DNA of 64,000 nt from Streptomyces sp. PKU-EA00015 (GCF_013387495.1 NZ_JABZEE010000005.1:62001-126000); one strand, 5' to 3'; shown: positions 50,978 to 59,620, counted from the stretch's first letter. The notes: a model not told the origin generated them from the letters alone. Numbers and translations are program-made.

Positions 50978-51275
50978 GAAGCCGGTGGCGCCGCCTTTCC
51001 TTCTCTCGCTGTAGCCCAAGAAGGGCTTTCGCTTGGCCGAGTTGAAGCCGGGCGACAGCGGGGTCCCAGCGCTGGACGTCTCCCGCTGTGCTCGCCCAGC
51101 AGTGCTTGTCGGGTGGCGTTGGGTGGCGTGAGGTGGCGTCGTAGGGCTGCCATGGCAAGTCTTCGGCGTGGGTCCCGCGGCTCGGAGTCACACCATGGTC
51201 GACTTTGTGTCGCTATGGGTGACGGCCCCATCGAAGTGGTTCGAGCGGGCGCACTGAGCGATCAGAAGGGACCCC
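50978..51275. other. Intergenic stretch, no clear gene
   Basis: 298 bp between the phospholipase D gene and the DUF4360 gene. It contains a short GGTGGCG-type repeat near 51115-51140 and a TGGTCGACTT segment near 51193. Two minus-strand frames exist here, without recognisable proteins or Shine-Dalgarno sites. Confidence 0.3.
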
Positions 51276-51932
51276 ATGTTCAGAACAGTGTTCATCGGTG
51301 GCGCCACGGCGGCACTTGTCGCCGCCTTCACCCCGCCGTCGGGTGCCACGGCGGTCGTGAAATCCCCCGCCCCGCCCCACAAGGTCACGATCGACCTCGT
51401 CTCCGTCAACGGCTCGGGCTGCCGACCCGGCAGCGCAACCGTGGCCGTCGCGCCGGACAACACGGCCTTCACCGTCACCTACAGCGAGTACCTCGCTCAG
51501 GTCGGCAAGGGCGCCAAGCCGACCGACTTCCGCAAGAACTGCCAGCTCGGTTTGAACGTGTACGCCCCGCAGGGCTTCACCTATGCCATCGCCAAGGCCG
51601 ACTATCGCGGCTTCGCCAGCCTGCAGAACGGTGCGAGCGCCACGCAGCGGGCGAGCTACTACTTCCAGGGCATGTCCCGGACGTCGTACCGCAGCCACCG
51701 GTTCCACGGCCCGCTCCAGAACAACTGGCAGGTCTCCGACACAACGGCCATCCAGGCCCTCGTCCACAAGCCCTGCGGTGAGGAGCGGAACTTCAACATC
51801 AACACCGAGCTGCTCGTGGACGGAGGACGCTCCGACACGACCAACACCACCAGCTTCATGGCGATGGACTCGACAGACGGCAGCTTCACGACCAAGTACC
51901 ACTTCGCCTGGAAGAAGTGCCCGGTGCGCTGA
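51276..51932 (+). CDS. DUF4360 domain-containing secreted protein
   Basis: A 218-aa exported protein. The signal peptide is MFRTVFIGGATAALVAAF followed by a Pro/Ser/Ala stretch. The DUF4360 region begins VTIDLVSVNGSGCRPGSATV and includes DFRKNCQLGLNVYAP, and a terminal Cys near KKCPVR. Four Cys residues suggest disulfides outside the cell. ATG 51276 follows AAGGGA. Function is unknown; members are secreted, often found in fungi and actinobacteria. A strong hairpin follows. Confidence 0.85.
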   Translation: MFRTVFIGGATAALVAAFTPPSGATAVVKSPAPPHKVTIDLVSVNGSGCRPGSATVAVAPDNTAFTVTYSEYLAQVGKGAKPTDFRKNCQLGLNVYAPQGFTYAIAKADYRGFASLQNGASATQRASYYFQGMSRTSYRSHRFHGPLQNNWQVSDTTAIQALVHKPCGEERNFNINTELLVDGGRSDTTNTTSFMAMDSTDGSFTTKYHFAWKKCPVR

Positions 51933-51948
51933 CGCCACGCCCGCGTAG

Positions 51949-51984
51949 CCGGCCCGGCGCCCGACATGTCGGGCGCCGGGCCGG
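51949..51984 (+). terminator. Terminator after the DUF4360 gene
   Basis: A perfect 17-bp repeat CCGGCCCGGCGCCCGAC / GTCGGGCGCCGGGCCGG centred on AT (effective loop of four bases), 16 bp past the stop. Confidence 0.85.
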
Positions 51985-52399
51985 TTGGCCGGACCCAATG
52001 CTGCACGCCGCCCACCAGTTGCCCGTAACTGAGACACACTCCTAGTAGTGCTGTGTCAGCTGCCTTGTCACATTGGGTCTGGTAGTCCTCTGGGCGTATG
52101 AGGGCTGGGGAACTCGCTTCGTGTCGGGGCCGATGCCGGCACCGGGCCCAGCCCCCGCCGTGCTGGCCACCTGTAGCGCTCACCCAGGCCAACCACTCGT
52201 CGGCACTCCCGGCCGCGGGGCCGCCGGCTCTCCCCGCCGGGTCAAACGTCACTGGTCGCCGGAGCGGCGCGGTGTTGTCATGGGTAGGGAAGACGACGTG
52301 GACGAGCCGGCAGGGCCGCGGAGGTCGGCGCGCCGCGCCTGGTCCGCTCAGGCGGTCCGACCGCGACCACCCCGTCGCACAGCGGAGGAGGCCGATGCC
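51985..52399. other. Gap of about 415 bp before the CBS gene, no gene identified
   Basis: After the terminator the sequence includes a less GC-rich stretch around 52020-52100 (ACTCCTAGTAGTGCTGTGTCAG and following) and then a compositionally odd region to 52390. In both directions, short frames exist but I recognise no protein. It could hold a decayed mobile-element end; I found no repeat pair to support that. The last 50 bp carry GGAGGAGG, the Shine-Dalgarno of the CBS gene. Confidence 0.3.
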
Positions 52400-53041
52400 A
52401 TGCTGTACCGCCGCACGGTCGGTGACGTGATGACCGAGGAGGTCGTCACCCTCCGTCCCGACACACCGTTCCACGAGGTCGCCGCCGTGCTGGACGCGAA
52501 CGACATCGTCGCGGCGCCCGTCGTCGACGCCGACGGCGCTCCCGTCGGCGTCGTGTCCGCATCCGACGTGCTGCGGCACGAGACCGGCATGCCCGATCCG
52601 CAGGGGAAGGACGGGAACGACGAGCATGCCTGGGGCAAGGCGCGGGCCCGGACCGCGGGCGCGCTCATGAGCAGCCCCGTCTTCACCGCCCGCGCCGACT
52701 GGACGATCACCCGGGCCGCGAGGGAACTCCGCAGGCGGCACGTCAAGCAACTCCCGGTGGTCGGCGACGACGGGCTCCTCACCGGCATCGTCAGCCGCAG
52801 CGACCTGCTCGACGCCTTCATCCGCTCCGACGCCGAGATCCGCGGCGAGGTCGAGCAGGACGTCCTGGGGCGCATCCTCGGCCTGGACGAGGGCACCGTA
52901 GCGGTCGAGGTACGGGACGGGGCCGTCACCCTTCGGGGTCGCGTCCCGGAACCGCGTCTCGTCCCGGTGGTCGTGGGCCTCTGCCAGGGCGTCGACGGTG
53001 TCGTCACCGTGGACGCCCACCTTGCCGCCGGGGAGGACTAA
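52400..53041 (+). CDS. CBS-pair and BON domain protein
   Basis: A 213-aa protein starting MLYRRTVGDVMTEEVVTLRP with a CBS pair (TPFHEVAAVLDANDIVAAPV, then TITRAARELRRRHVKQLPVV / GIVSRSDLLDAF) followed by a C-terminal BON-like region (VEVRDGAVTLRGRVPEP). ATG 52400 follows GGAGGAGG. An in-frame extension to 52073 exists but lacks conserved sequence. CBS pairs sense adenine nucleotides; BON domains bind membrane or lipids. The role is unclear, perhaps a hypoxia/stress sensor. Confidence 0.88.
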   Translation: MLYRRTVGDVMTEEVVTLRPDTPFHEVAAVLDANDIVAAPVVDADGAPVGVVSASDVLRHETGMPDPQGKDGNDEHAWGKARARTAGALMSSPVFTARADWTITRAARELRRRHVKQLPVVGDDGLLTGIVSRSDLLDAFIRSDAEIRGEVEQDVLGRILGLDEGTVAVEVRDGAVTLRGRVPEPRLVPVVVGLCQGVDGVVTVDAHLAAGED

Positions 53042-53129
53042 ACGATCCGGGCCCAGGTGCCGTCCCGCGGTCGGCGCCGGAACAACGAAACCCGTCCCCC
53101 GCTACTCAAGTTTGACTAGACTGGTCGGC

Positions 53130-53831
53130 ATGAGTGAGAAGACCATTCCGATGCTGCCGTGCCGGACCATCCAGCCCGTTCTCGACTTCTACACCGTCCT
53201 CGGATTCGACGTGACCTTCCAGCAGAAGAGCCCTAATCCGTACGCGGTCGTGGAGCGCGGCGGCATTCAGCTCCACTTCTTCGGAATGAAGCGGTACGAA
53301 CCGGCCGAGTCGTACAGCACGTGCTACATCGGAACCGACGACGTCGATGGGCTGCACGAGGTCTTCAGGACCAGGCTCAAGGCGGCGTACGGAAGAATCC
53401 CGACCCGCGGGCTGCCGCGCATAGGGCCCCTGAAGGACACGTCGCACGGCGTACGGCAGTTCCTCGTGACCGATCCGGGCGGCAACTGCCTGCGCATCGG
53501 GCAGCAGACAAGTCAGGATCACCACCACCGGCCCGCACCCGAGGAGATCTTTTCCCGAGCCCTGCATCACGCGTCCCTCCTCGCGGATTCGAGGGACGAC
53601 CCGGCGGGCGCCGTGAAAATCCTCGACCGGGTGTTGCGCATCGAGGACGAGCGGCCCACGCCCGTGCAGTTGCTTCGCCTCCTCGTGCTGCGTGCGGATG
53701 TCGCCGGGCGCCTAGGTGACGAAGAGAACGCGACGTCCGCGCTCACCAAGGCCGCCGCAGTCCACCTCACCGCGCAGGAGCGGGAGTCGGTGCACGACGA
53801 CCTCGAGCGTCTCGAGGAACTGCGGGGCTAG
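53130..53831 (+). CDS. VOC (glyoxalase/bleomycin-resistance) protein with C-terminal helical extension
   Basis: A 233-aa protein. Residues 1-125 are a VOC domain (MLPCRTIQPVLDFYTVLGFD; YAVVERGGIQLHFFGMKRYE; RQFLVTDPGGNCLRIGQQ). Residues 130-233 form an unusual helical tail with a repeat-like arrangement of ALHHASLLADSRDDPAGAVK-type segments and ends VHDDLERLEELRG. A TAGACT hexamer ends eight bases before the ATG, which suggests a leaderless mRNA. Function may be antibiotic binding or a dioxygenase-like role; the tail may carry TPR-like contacts. Confidence 0.8.
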   Translation: MSEKTIPMLPCRTIQPVLDFYTVLGFDVTFQQKSPNPYAVVERGGIQLHFFGMKRYEPAESYSTCYIGTDDVDGLHEVFRTRLKAAYGRIPTRGLPRIGPLKDTSHGVRQFLVTDPGGNCLRIGQQTSQDHHHRPAPEEIFSRALHHASLLADSRDDPAGAVKILDRVLRIEDERPTPVQLLRLLVLRADVAGRLGDEENATSALTKAAAVHLTAQERESVHDDLERLEELRG

Positions 53832-54168
53832 GGTCTCGAGCCCCACCACCGTCCGGGACAGCCCTTGACGGCGGCGGTGGGCGGTGGCAGTGTCACCGCC
53901 CCGCCTCGGGGGGCATGGGCCTGGCTCCAGGAGCTCGGGGACGCGATCGGCATTCCCGTGGCAGTCGCACATTCCGCCCAAGGCGTGCGCGGCCGACCCG
54001 ACTCGGGCGCGGGGTCCGGAGCCACCGGCTGCCATCGGCGAGGCCGGTGGCACCGGGAGCACGGACAAGGCGCGATGCGACAGTGCTGTCAGGCTCCGTA
54101 CCGGGCCTGCTCGTCGCTGGGGGCGAGGACCTCGTGCGCTTCAGCCGGGCTTCCGGGCCCGGACGGGC
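53832..54168. other. Gap of 337 bp between VOC and MerR genes, no gene identified
   Basis: Contains only poorly supported frames, several with long Gly/Arg runs. I see no clear promoter, repeat or terminator. The right end may include the 3' end of the MerR transcript. Confidence 0.3.
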
Positions 54169-54507
54169 TCACTGGGACTCGTCGCGTTCTGCGGCCGCCG
54201 CGCGGCGGAACTCCGCGTTGATGCGCTGGGCCTCCTCGAGTTGGTCCTCGAGGATGACGATGCGGCAGGCGGCCTCGACCGGCATGCCTTCGTCGACGAG
54301 CTCACGGGCGCGGGCGGCGATCCGAAGCTGGTAGCGGGAGTAGCGGCGGTGTCCGCCCTCCGAGCGGAGCGGGGTGATGAGCCGGGCCTCACCGATGGCG
54401 CGGAGAAAGCCGGGCGTCGTGCCGAGCATCTCGGCGGCACGTCCCATGGTGTATGCGGGGTAGTCGTCGTCGTCCAGGCGACCACTGAGCGGAGTGTCTG
54501 CTGTCAT
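54169..54507 (-). CDS. MerR-family transcriptional regulator
   Basis: A 112-aa MerR-type regulator. The HTH is [20 protein letters not shown] then [20 protein letters not shown] (classic MerR wing with GGHRRY). The tail [20 protein letters not shown] is coiled-coil. It has no metal-binding Cys. ATG 54507 follows GAGGTGAGA. In Streptomyces this type lies beside cold-shock and DEAD-box genes, as here. An in-frame extension to 54759 overlaps a hairpin and is rejected. Confidence 0.82.
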   Translation of the reverse strand: MTADTPLSGRLDDDDYPAYTMGRAAEMLGTTPGFLRAIGEARLITPLRSEGGHRRYSRYQLRIAARARELVDEGMPVEAACRIVILEDQLEEAQRINAEFRRAAAAERDESQ

Positions 54508-54533
54508 TCTCACCTCGTAGTACAACGCGTCGA

Positions 54534-54565
54534 GGGGCCCTGGTGCTGTACGGCACCAGGGCCCC
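54534..54565. terminator. Hairpin in the MerR 5' region
   Basis: GGGGCCCTGGTGC pairs with GCACCAGGGCCCC across loop TGTACG, 27 bp upstream of the MerR start. It may end transcripts coming from the upstream minus-strand genes, or act as a 5' attenuator for MerR. Confidence 0.6.
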
Positions 54566-55203
54566 GAAGGAAATTCAACACCATCTGTCGGCTCTACTTG
54601 CTGTGCCGACCTGCTGTGTCCGTCACCTCGCCCGGGAGAGGGCGAGAGTACGGGGATCGCGGATGCGTGACCGGGGACCACCTTCCATTCCGGGGTCTTG
54701 CGGTACCCGGGCGGAATCCTCCTTGCCCGGGCGATCCTGATGGCGTCTGCTTCCTCCATTCCTCCGTCGAGCCGATCACTGGCAACTGACTGGTGGTGCG
54801 AACTGCTGGTGTTGCTGTCGGCAGCCCCTCGTCCTGCGGGCCGCCCGGTGCGCCTGCCAGTCCCGTCGCCGTCCTGCGAACTACGTGGCTTCGGAACTCC
54901 GCAGTCGCACCGTCCTGCGAACTTCTTGTACCGCTACCCGCCAGTTCGTCTCTGCCGGGTCTCATTCGACTTCGTCTGCGAAAGAAACGTTAGCCGGGTG
55001 GCAGCCCAATGTCTACTGTGGCGAGCATAGATTTTGAGTGCTCATGGCCGAGGTAATCCGTGTGCAGCAGCGGCAGACTGCCCCGCTGGTCCGGTCCGGG
55101 CCATCGCACGCGGTGGGAAGCGCCGCAACGTGCGATGGCCAGTCGGCCCCGCCCGACGGGCCTGCTCGACCGGCCGGACGGCTGTCATCCGACCGGACGC
55201 CGC

Positions 55204-55250
55204 ACGCGACAAGGGCTCGACCGGCGGTGCCGGTCGAGCCCTTGTCGCGT
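55204..55250. terminator. Perfect 22-bp terminator stem
   Basis: ACGCGACAAGGGCTCGACCG-GC pairs perfectly with GC-CGGTCGAGCCCTTGTCGCGT around a three-base loop GGT. It is 32 bp past the end of the minus-strand SCO5918-family gene and would stop its transcript. Confidence 0.85.
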
Positions 55251-55281
55251 CGTGTGTCCCGCCTATCGCCTCTTGCGCCTG

Positions 55282-55590
55282 CTACACGGCGGAGGAGCTG
55301 CCGAGCAGGGCCGCCGCTTCCTCGAACGGAGTGAGGTCACGCGCCGGCGGGGCGACGGGCTGGGCCCGGCACGTGAAGCCGAGGCGGGTCACGGCCCTGG
55401 TGACCTCGCCGGCCGTGAAGTCGCGACGGTCCTGCCGGGTGATGACCTCGCCCACTTGCATCACGGGGTAGTGACGGCCGCCGATGATCACGGAGTCACC
55501 CTTGATCGGCTCGGGCCTGACGCCCTTCATCGACGCCAGCACCCCGCTCTTGGACAGGTCGAACGGGAAACGGGCGATGACGCAGCGCAT
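55282..55590 (-). CDS. SCO5918 family protein
   Basis: A 102-aa protein starting MRCVIARFPFDLSKSGVL and containing MKGVRPEPIKGDSVIIG then GGRHYPVMQVGEVITRQDRR and DFTAGEVTRAVTRLGFTC, matching my memory of the SCO5918 family, which in S. coelicolor lies close to a DEAD-box helicase and a cold-shock gene, as in this window. It is a small soluble beta-rich protein of unknown function. It probably belongs to a cold or RNA-stress response unit. The gene is on the minus strand with the CBS and helicase genes. Confidence 0.85.
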   Translation of the reverse strand: MRCVIARFPFDLSKSGVLASMKGVRPEPIKGDSVIIGGRHYPVMQVGEVITRQDRRDFTAGEVTRAVTRLGFTCRAQPVAPPARDLTPFEEAAALLGSSSAV

Positions 55591-55640
55591 GGTGCCTCAC
55601 AGTTGGGGGAGAAGGGTCCGGCCAGGGGAGCGCCGGCAGA

Positions 55641-56039
55641 TCAGCGCGGAAGGGTGAGAACGCCCACGGCGCAACCGTGCTCGTCGACGACGGGCACGGA
55701 TCCGAGCCGCCGGTACCGCATCGCGTGCTCCGCTTCGACCATCGTGGTCAGGGGCGAGGGGAACGGTCCTGCATCGCCGAGGATGTCCCGCAGACGGACC
55801 CGGTCCGTGGCGGCGGAGCTGTCGCGGACGCCGGTGAGCTGGGCCCGAGTGATCAGGCCCGTGCACCGGCCGTCCTCGTCGCTGACGAGCAGGTGCTGCG
55901 CATGGGCACCGGCCATGACGGACAGGGCCACCTCGACCGTCATGTCGTCCCAGACCTGCGGTCCGGGCGCGTCCATGGCGGCGACCACAGTCCTGGTGGC
56001 GGGACCCGCCGGGCGCGGCTTCGTCTGGACCAGCGTCAA
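55641..56039 (-). CDS. CBS-pair protein
   Basis: A 132-aa protein of two CBS motifs (VEVALSVMAGAHAQHLLVSD / TGLITRAQLTGVRD, then EAEHAMRYRRLGSVPVVDEH / AVGVLTLPR). It starts at TTG 56039 with AGGAGG about five bases upstream. It lies between the SCO5918-family gene and the DEAD-box helicase, all minus strand, so it is probably cotranscribed with them. A ligand-sensing (adenosine nucleotide) role in RNA stress is plausible but unproven. Confidence 0.85.
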   Translation of the reverse strand: MTLVQTKPRPAGPATRTVVAAMDAPGPQVWDDMTVEVALSVMAGAHAQHLLVSDEDGRCTGLITRAQLTGVRDSSAATDRVRLRDILGDAGPFPSPLTTMVEAEHAMRYRRLGSVPVVDEHGCAVGVLTLPR

Positions 56040-56084
56040 AAGTGCCTCCTGCGGAAGTGGGTCAGGGGTCTGGTCGCGGAAGCT

Positions 56085-57608
56085 CTAGGCCGCCGCGTCG
56101 AAGACGGACTGGCGCTGAGCCGTGCCGCGCGCCGCCTGACCGGTCCGGCCGTTCCTGGCGGTACGGCCGCGGCGACCACGGAAGGCGGAGGCGCTGCGCC
56201 GGGGGCGCTCGGCCACCGGTGCCGTGATGACGACGGGGACGCCCGACGGAGTCCGCGCGCCGGTGATGCGGCTCAGTTCGGCCTCACCTGAGCGGACCTG
56301 CGTGGTGTGCGGGCGGATCCCGGCGTCGGACATGAGTCGGGTCATGCCGCGGCGCTGATCGGGCGTCACCAGGGTGACGACGAGACCGGACTCGCCGGCG
56401 CGCGCCGTGCGGCCCCCGCGGTGGATGTAGTCCTTGTGGTCGCTGGGCGGGTCCACGTTGACCACGAGGTCGAGGTTGTCGACGTGGATCCCGCGTGCCG
56501 CGACATTCGTCGCCACCAGGACCGTCACATGCCCCGTCTTGAACTGGGCCAGGGTCCGGTTGCGCTGCGGCTGCGACTTTCCGCCGTGGAGGGCGGCGGC
56601 CCGTACACCGCTGTTCAGCAGGTGGCCGGTGAGCTGGTCGACGGCATGCTTCGTGTCCAGGAACATGATCACCCGGCCCTCTCGGGCCGCGATCTCGGTC
56701 GTCGTCCGGTGCTTGTCCGCACCGTGCACATGGAGCACGTGGTGCTCCATCGTGGTGACCGCACCGGCGGACGGGTCGACGGAGTGGACCACCGGGTCGG
56801 TCAGGTACCGGCGGACCAGAAGGTCGACGTTGCGGTCCAGGGTGGCCGAGAACAGCATCCGCTGCCCCCCGGGACGCACCTGGTCCAGCAGTGCCGTGAC
56901 CTGCGGCATGAAGCCCATGTCCGCCATCTGGTCGGCCTCGTCCAGGACCGTGATGTCGACCTGGTCCAGGCGGCAGTCGCCCCGTTCGATGAGATCCTTC
57001 AGCCTGCCCGGCGTCGCGATGACGACCTCTGCACCACCACGCAGCGCACCGGCCTGCTTGCCGATCGACATCCCGCCGACCACCGTGGCCAGCCGCAATC
57101 GCACGGAGCGGGCGTAGGGAGTGAGCGCGTCGGTGACCTGCTGCGCCAGCTCCCGGGTAGGTACCAGCACCAGGGCCAGCGGCTGCCGGGGCTCGGCCCG
57201 CCGGCCGGCCGTACGGGCCAGCAGCGCCAGGCCGAAGGCGAGGGTCTTGCCGGATCCGGTGCGCCCGCGGCCGAGCACGTCACGGACCGCGAGGGAGTTC
57301 GGCAGGGTCGCCGCCTGGATCGGGAAGGGGACGGTCACGCCTTCGGTGACGAGCGCGGCCAGCAACGGCCGGGGCATGTCGAGATCGGCGAACGCCTCGA
57401 CAGCGGGCAGCGCCGGGGTGACCGTCACCGGCAGGGCGAACTCGCCCTGGGGCGCGGCGGGACGGCGCCCGTAGCCACCGGAACGGCCCGGAGTACGGGA
57501 GCGGTTGGAGGCCGGGGCGCCCGAGCGGCTGCCGCCCTTTCCGGAGTAGGAACCGGCGATACGGGTGCGACTGCGGGTGGAACGGTCGTTCGTACGTGTG
57601 CGGTTCAT
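56085..57608 (-). CDS. DEAD-box RNA helicase
   Basis: A 507-aa ATP-dependent RNA helicase. An Arg/Ser/Gly-rich N-terminus (1-55) precedes the core: PFPIQAATLP Q-motif region, GRTGSGKT (115-122, Walker A), PTRELAQQ (Ia), VLDEADQM with DEAD 223-226, SAT, and HRGGRTARAG (VI). A basic Arg-rich tail follows. It is the RhlE/CsdA-like class and resembles the Streptomyces SCO5920-type gene near the cold-shock protein. ATG 57608 follows GAGGAAGG. It has a long 5' untranslated region. Confidence 0.93.
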   Translation of the reverse strand: MNRTRTNDRSTRSRTRIAGSYSGKGGSRSGAPASNRSRTPGRSGGYGRRPAAPQGEFALPVTVTPALPAVEAFADLDMPRPLLAALVTEGVTVPFPIQAATLPNSLAVRDVLGRGRTGSGKTLAFGLALLARTAGRRAEPRQPLALVLVPTRELAQQVTDALTPYARSVRLRLATVVGGMSIGKQAGALRGGAEVVIATPGRLKDLIERGDCRLDQVDITVLDEADQMADMGFMPQVTALLDQVRPGGQRMLFSATLDRNVDLLVRRYLTDPVVHSVDPSAGAVTTMEHHVLHVHGADKHRTTTEIAAREGRVIMFLDTKHAVDQLTGHLLNSGVRAAALHGGKSQPQRNRTLAQFKTGHVTVLVATNVAARGIHVDNLDLVVNVDPPSDHKDYIHRGGRTARAGESGLVVTLVTPDQRRGMTRLMSDAGIRPHTTQVRSGEAELSRITGARTPSGVPVVITAPVAERPRRSASAFRGRRGRTARNGRTGQAARGTAQRQSVFDAAA

Positions 57609-57976
57609 GCAGAACCTTCCTCGAAGCGGCACGTACCAAGGAATTTCTGCCAAATGAACGGCGCAGAGAATCGCAAGAACGGGCCAACATGCGAAAGCGG
57701 ACCGACCGGCGAGGGAATTCTCGGGGTCGAGGCGCTGAAAATGGGTGGCGCCATCCGGTGCGGAGAGACCGGGCGCCGAGTACAGGGAGCTCTGGACGGA
57801 CTGGGGCCCGGAGCCTCGCGTGGAGCATCCGCCGTATTGAGGGGCTGCGGAGCTCACACAATCATGCCGCCGGTGAAATCGCCACGGCGTGACAAAGGGG
57901 CTGTGCCCTGAAGTGGAACGAGCTGGGGCCCGCACCCAAGGTGCGGGCCCCAGCTACGAAACTGTGCGCGTCGGCG
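57609..57976. other. Gap holding the cold-shock gene terminator and helicase leader
   Basis: Contains the terminator at 57921-57955 and, from about 57915 down to 57608, the probable promoter and long leader of the helicase. Lower GC patches (GAATTTCTGCC at 57639) occur. No peptide recognised. Confidence 0.4.
57921..57955 (-). terminator. Terminator after the cold-shock gene
   Basis: A perfect 16-bp stem, AGCTGGGGCCCGCACC / GGTGCGGGCCCCAGCT, loop CAA, 21 bp past the cold-shock protein stop. Confidence 0.85.
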
Positions 57977-58180
57977 TCAGGCGGGAACGATGTTCTCCGC
58001 CGTCGGGCCCTTCTGGCCCTGCGCGATGTCGAAGCTCACCTTCTGGCCTTCGAGCAGCTCGCGGAAGCCCTGGGCGGCGATGTTCGAGTAGTGGGCGAAC
58101 ACGTCAGCGCCGCCACCGTCCTGCTCGATGAAGCCGAAACCCTTTTCCGCGTTGAACCACTTCACGGTGCCAGTAGCCAT
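57977..58180 (-). CDS. Cold-shock domain protein (CspA family)
   Basis: A 67-aa cold-shock OB-fold protein: [20 protein letters not shown] with RNP1 KGFGFIE, and RNP2 VFAHYSNI, the standard single-strand RNA/DNA binding patches. ATG 58180 follows AAGGAG. It lies upstream of the DEAD-box helicase on the same strand and probably acts with it as an RNA chaperone. The 5' leader contains a long hairpin. Confidence 0.95.
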   Translation of the reverse strand: MATGTVKWFNAEKGFGFIEQDGGGADVFAHYSNIAAQGFRELLEGQKVSFDIAQGQKGPTAENIVPA

Positions 58181-58552
58181 TTTTTGAATCTCCTTCGGGG
58201 CAGTGCATCGGATTCCGCACTGTGCGGAATCCGTGTCGCCGCGATGATTGCCCTGCCCGTGAAATGACGGGAAATACAAAAGAACTCTCGTTGGCTTGTG
58301 AAGCCGGTGAGGGCGCTTGAAGCTCTGGGAACCACAACTGCAACTGATCTCGACAGTAGCACGCCCGCGAGCAGCTGTGCGCGGCGAACAATTTGGTTCC
58401 GCCTGTTGTGTAGAAAACCTCATCAGGTGCTGCGTCGATTTCTCATTTCGCGGGCACAGATATTGGTTGGTCCGGAACACAGCGTCGGCTCGAGGGCGGT
58501 CCTTCAGCAGTTCGGTGAGCACCGGGTCGGTGCTGCCGGCTGGATGTGACGC
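58181..58552. other. Cold-shock leader and promoter region, no gene
   Basis: 372 bp between the cold-shock protein start and the end of the DeoR gene. It has a strikingly lower GC content than the rest (AAATACAAAAGAACTC near 58270; AACAATTTGG near 58385) and holds the leader hairpins. The upstream promoter for the cold-shock gene is expected here. Confidence 0.5.
58210..58232 (-). promoter_or_regulatory. Hairpin in the cold-shock mRNA leader
   Basis: GGATTCCGCAC-(1 base)-GTGCGGAATCC, a perfect 11-bp inverted repeat in the 5' untranslated region about 30-52 nt upstream of the start codon. A smaller CCCGT-6-ACGGG element lies upstream at 58253-58268. Confidence 0.5.
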
Positions 58553-59398
58553 TCAGCCGCCCTGCCCGTGAGCCACCTCGTCCTCACCGGCCACGACCAG
58601 TCCGGGCAGGTACTCGGCCATCTCCTCGCGCGCCTCGGCCGTGAGCCCCGCGTCCGTCACCAGCGTGTCCACGTCCGACAGCCGGGCGAACGAACTCAGG
58701 CCCACCGTGCCCCACTTGGTGTGGTCCGCGATCACCACGACGCGCCGCGCTGCCTCCACGAGCCGGCGGTTCGTCTCCGCCTCCGCGAGATTGGGCGTCG
58801 ACAGACCCGCCTCCACCGAGATGCCGTGCACGCCGATGAACAGCACGTCGAAGTGGAGCGACCGGATCGCCTGATCCGCGACCGGCCCGACCAGCGAGTC
58901 CGACGGCGTGCGCACGCCGCCGGTGAGCACCACCGTCGCGGCCCCCGGCCGCGGGCCGCCCGCCGGGCCCGTGCCGCGGGCCGAGTGGAAGACGTCCGCG
59001 ACGCGCACGGAGTTGGTCACCACTGTCAGGTCGGGCACGTCCAGCAGATGGTGCGCGAGCGCGTACGTCGTGGTGCCGCCCGACATGGCGATCGCACTGC
59101 CCGGGGCCGCGAGCCGCGCCGCCGCCCGCGCGATGTCCTCCTTGGCGCTCAGCTCCAGCGCCGACTTGGCCTCGAACCCCGGCTCGTGCGTGCTCGCCTC
59201 GACGACCGGCACCGCTCCGCCGTGCACCTTCTCGACGACGCCCTGGCGGGCCAGGGCGTCCAGGTCGCGGCGCACCGTCATGTCGGAGACGTTCAGCCTG
59301 CGGGTGAGTTCGTTGACCCGCACGCCGCCGCGCCGTCGGACCTCGTCGAGGATCAGGGCACGCCGCTGCTCCGCGAGCAGGTTCTGGTTGTCGCTCAC
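58553..59398 (-). CDS. DeoR-family transcriptional regulator
   Basis: A 281-aa DeoR/GlpR-type repressor. The N-terminal HTH includes LILDEVRRRGGVRVNELTRR then LNVSDMTVRRDLDALARQGV; VEKVHGGAV is the DeoR signature. The C-terminal DeoRC (sugar-phosphate isomerase-like) domain has AMSGGTTTYALAHHLLDVPD, FIGVHGISVEAGLSTPNLAE and ADHTKWGTVGLSSFARLSDV. GTG 59398 is the likely start. It senses a sugar phosphate. No obvious target gene is adjacent; the divergent gene is a membrane hydrolase-like protein. Confidence 0.92.
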   Translation of the reverse strand: MSDNQNLLAEQRRALILDEVRRRGGVRVNELTRRLNVSDMTVRRDLDALARQGVVEKVHGGAVPVVEASTHEPGFEAKSALELSAKEDIARAAARLAAPGSAIAMSGGTTTYALAHHLLDVPDLTVVTNSVRVADVFHSARGTGPAGGPRPGAATVVLTGGVRTPSDSLVGPVADQAIRSLHFDVLFIGVHGISVEAGLSTPNLAEAETNRRLVEAARRVVVIADHTKWGTVGLSSFARLSDVDTLVTDAGLTAEAREEMAEYLPGLVVAGEDEVAHGQGG

Positions 59399-59620
59399 CG
59401 CCGGGGGACCGGTCCTTCCGTGTCGTCGCCGCATCCGGTCGCAGCGCCTGTCGGCCAGGGTTCCTCATCCTCGCACGCGTCTCTCGGGCCCGGCTCGGGG
59501 AGATTCCGTAAGTGCCGTGCGGCGCACCGTCATGATCCGGGATTCTGGTCACGAGACGCGGACGGCCGCGCACCCGCCGTTCCTTGCACCCACCCTGCGA
59601 CGAGAGAGCGAGTCACCTCA

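Larger units (their letters stand above)
54508..55281. other. Large gap of about 770 bp without a recognised gene
   Basis: Lies between the MerR gene and the SCO5918-family gene. It contains a 54534-54565 hairpin, a 14-bp direct repeat CCGTCCTGCGAACT at 54869 and 54910 (41 bp apart), an AT-richer patch near 54960-55045 (GAAAGAAACGTTAGCC; AGCATAGATTTTGAGTG), and a perfect 22-bp stem at 55204-55250. No frame there has a recognisable protein. The patch could include a promoter. Confidence 0.4.

Noticed and set aside
51985..52399. Possible insertion-sequence end upstream of the CBS gene
   Set aside because: Odd composition drew my attention, but I found no matching inverted repeats, target duplication or transposase frame.
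54508..54759. An N-terminal extension of the MerR gene
   Set aside because: It overlaps a strong hairpin and lacks conserved sequence; the ATG at 54507 has a proper Shine-Dalgarno and is where the family begins.
58568..59620. A plus-strand extension of the membrane hydrolase gene over the DeoR gene
   Set aside because: Antisense to a complete DeoR protein; the hydrolase motif region begins after GTG 59621.
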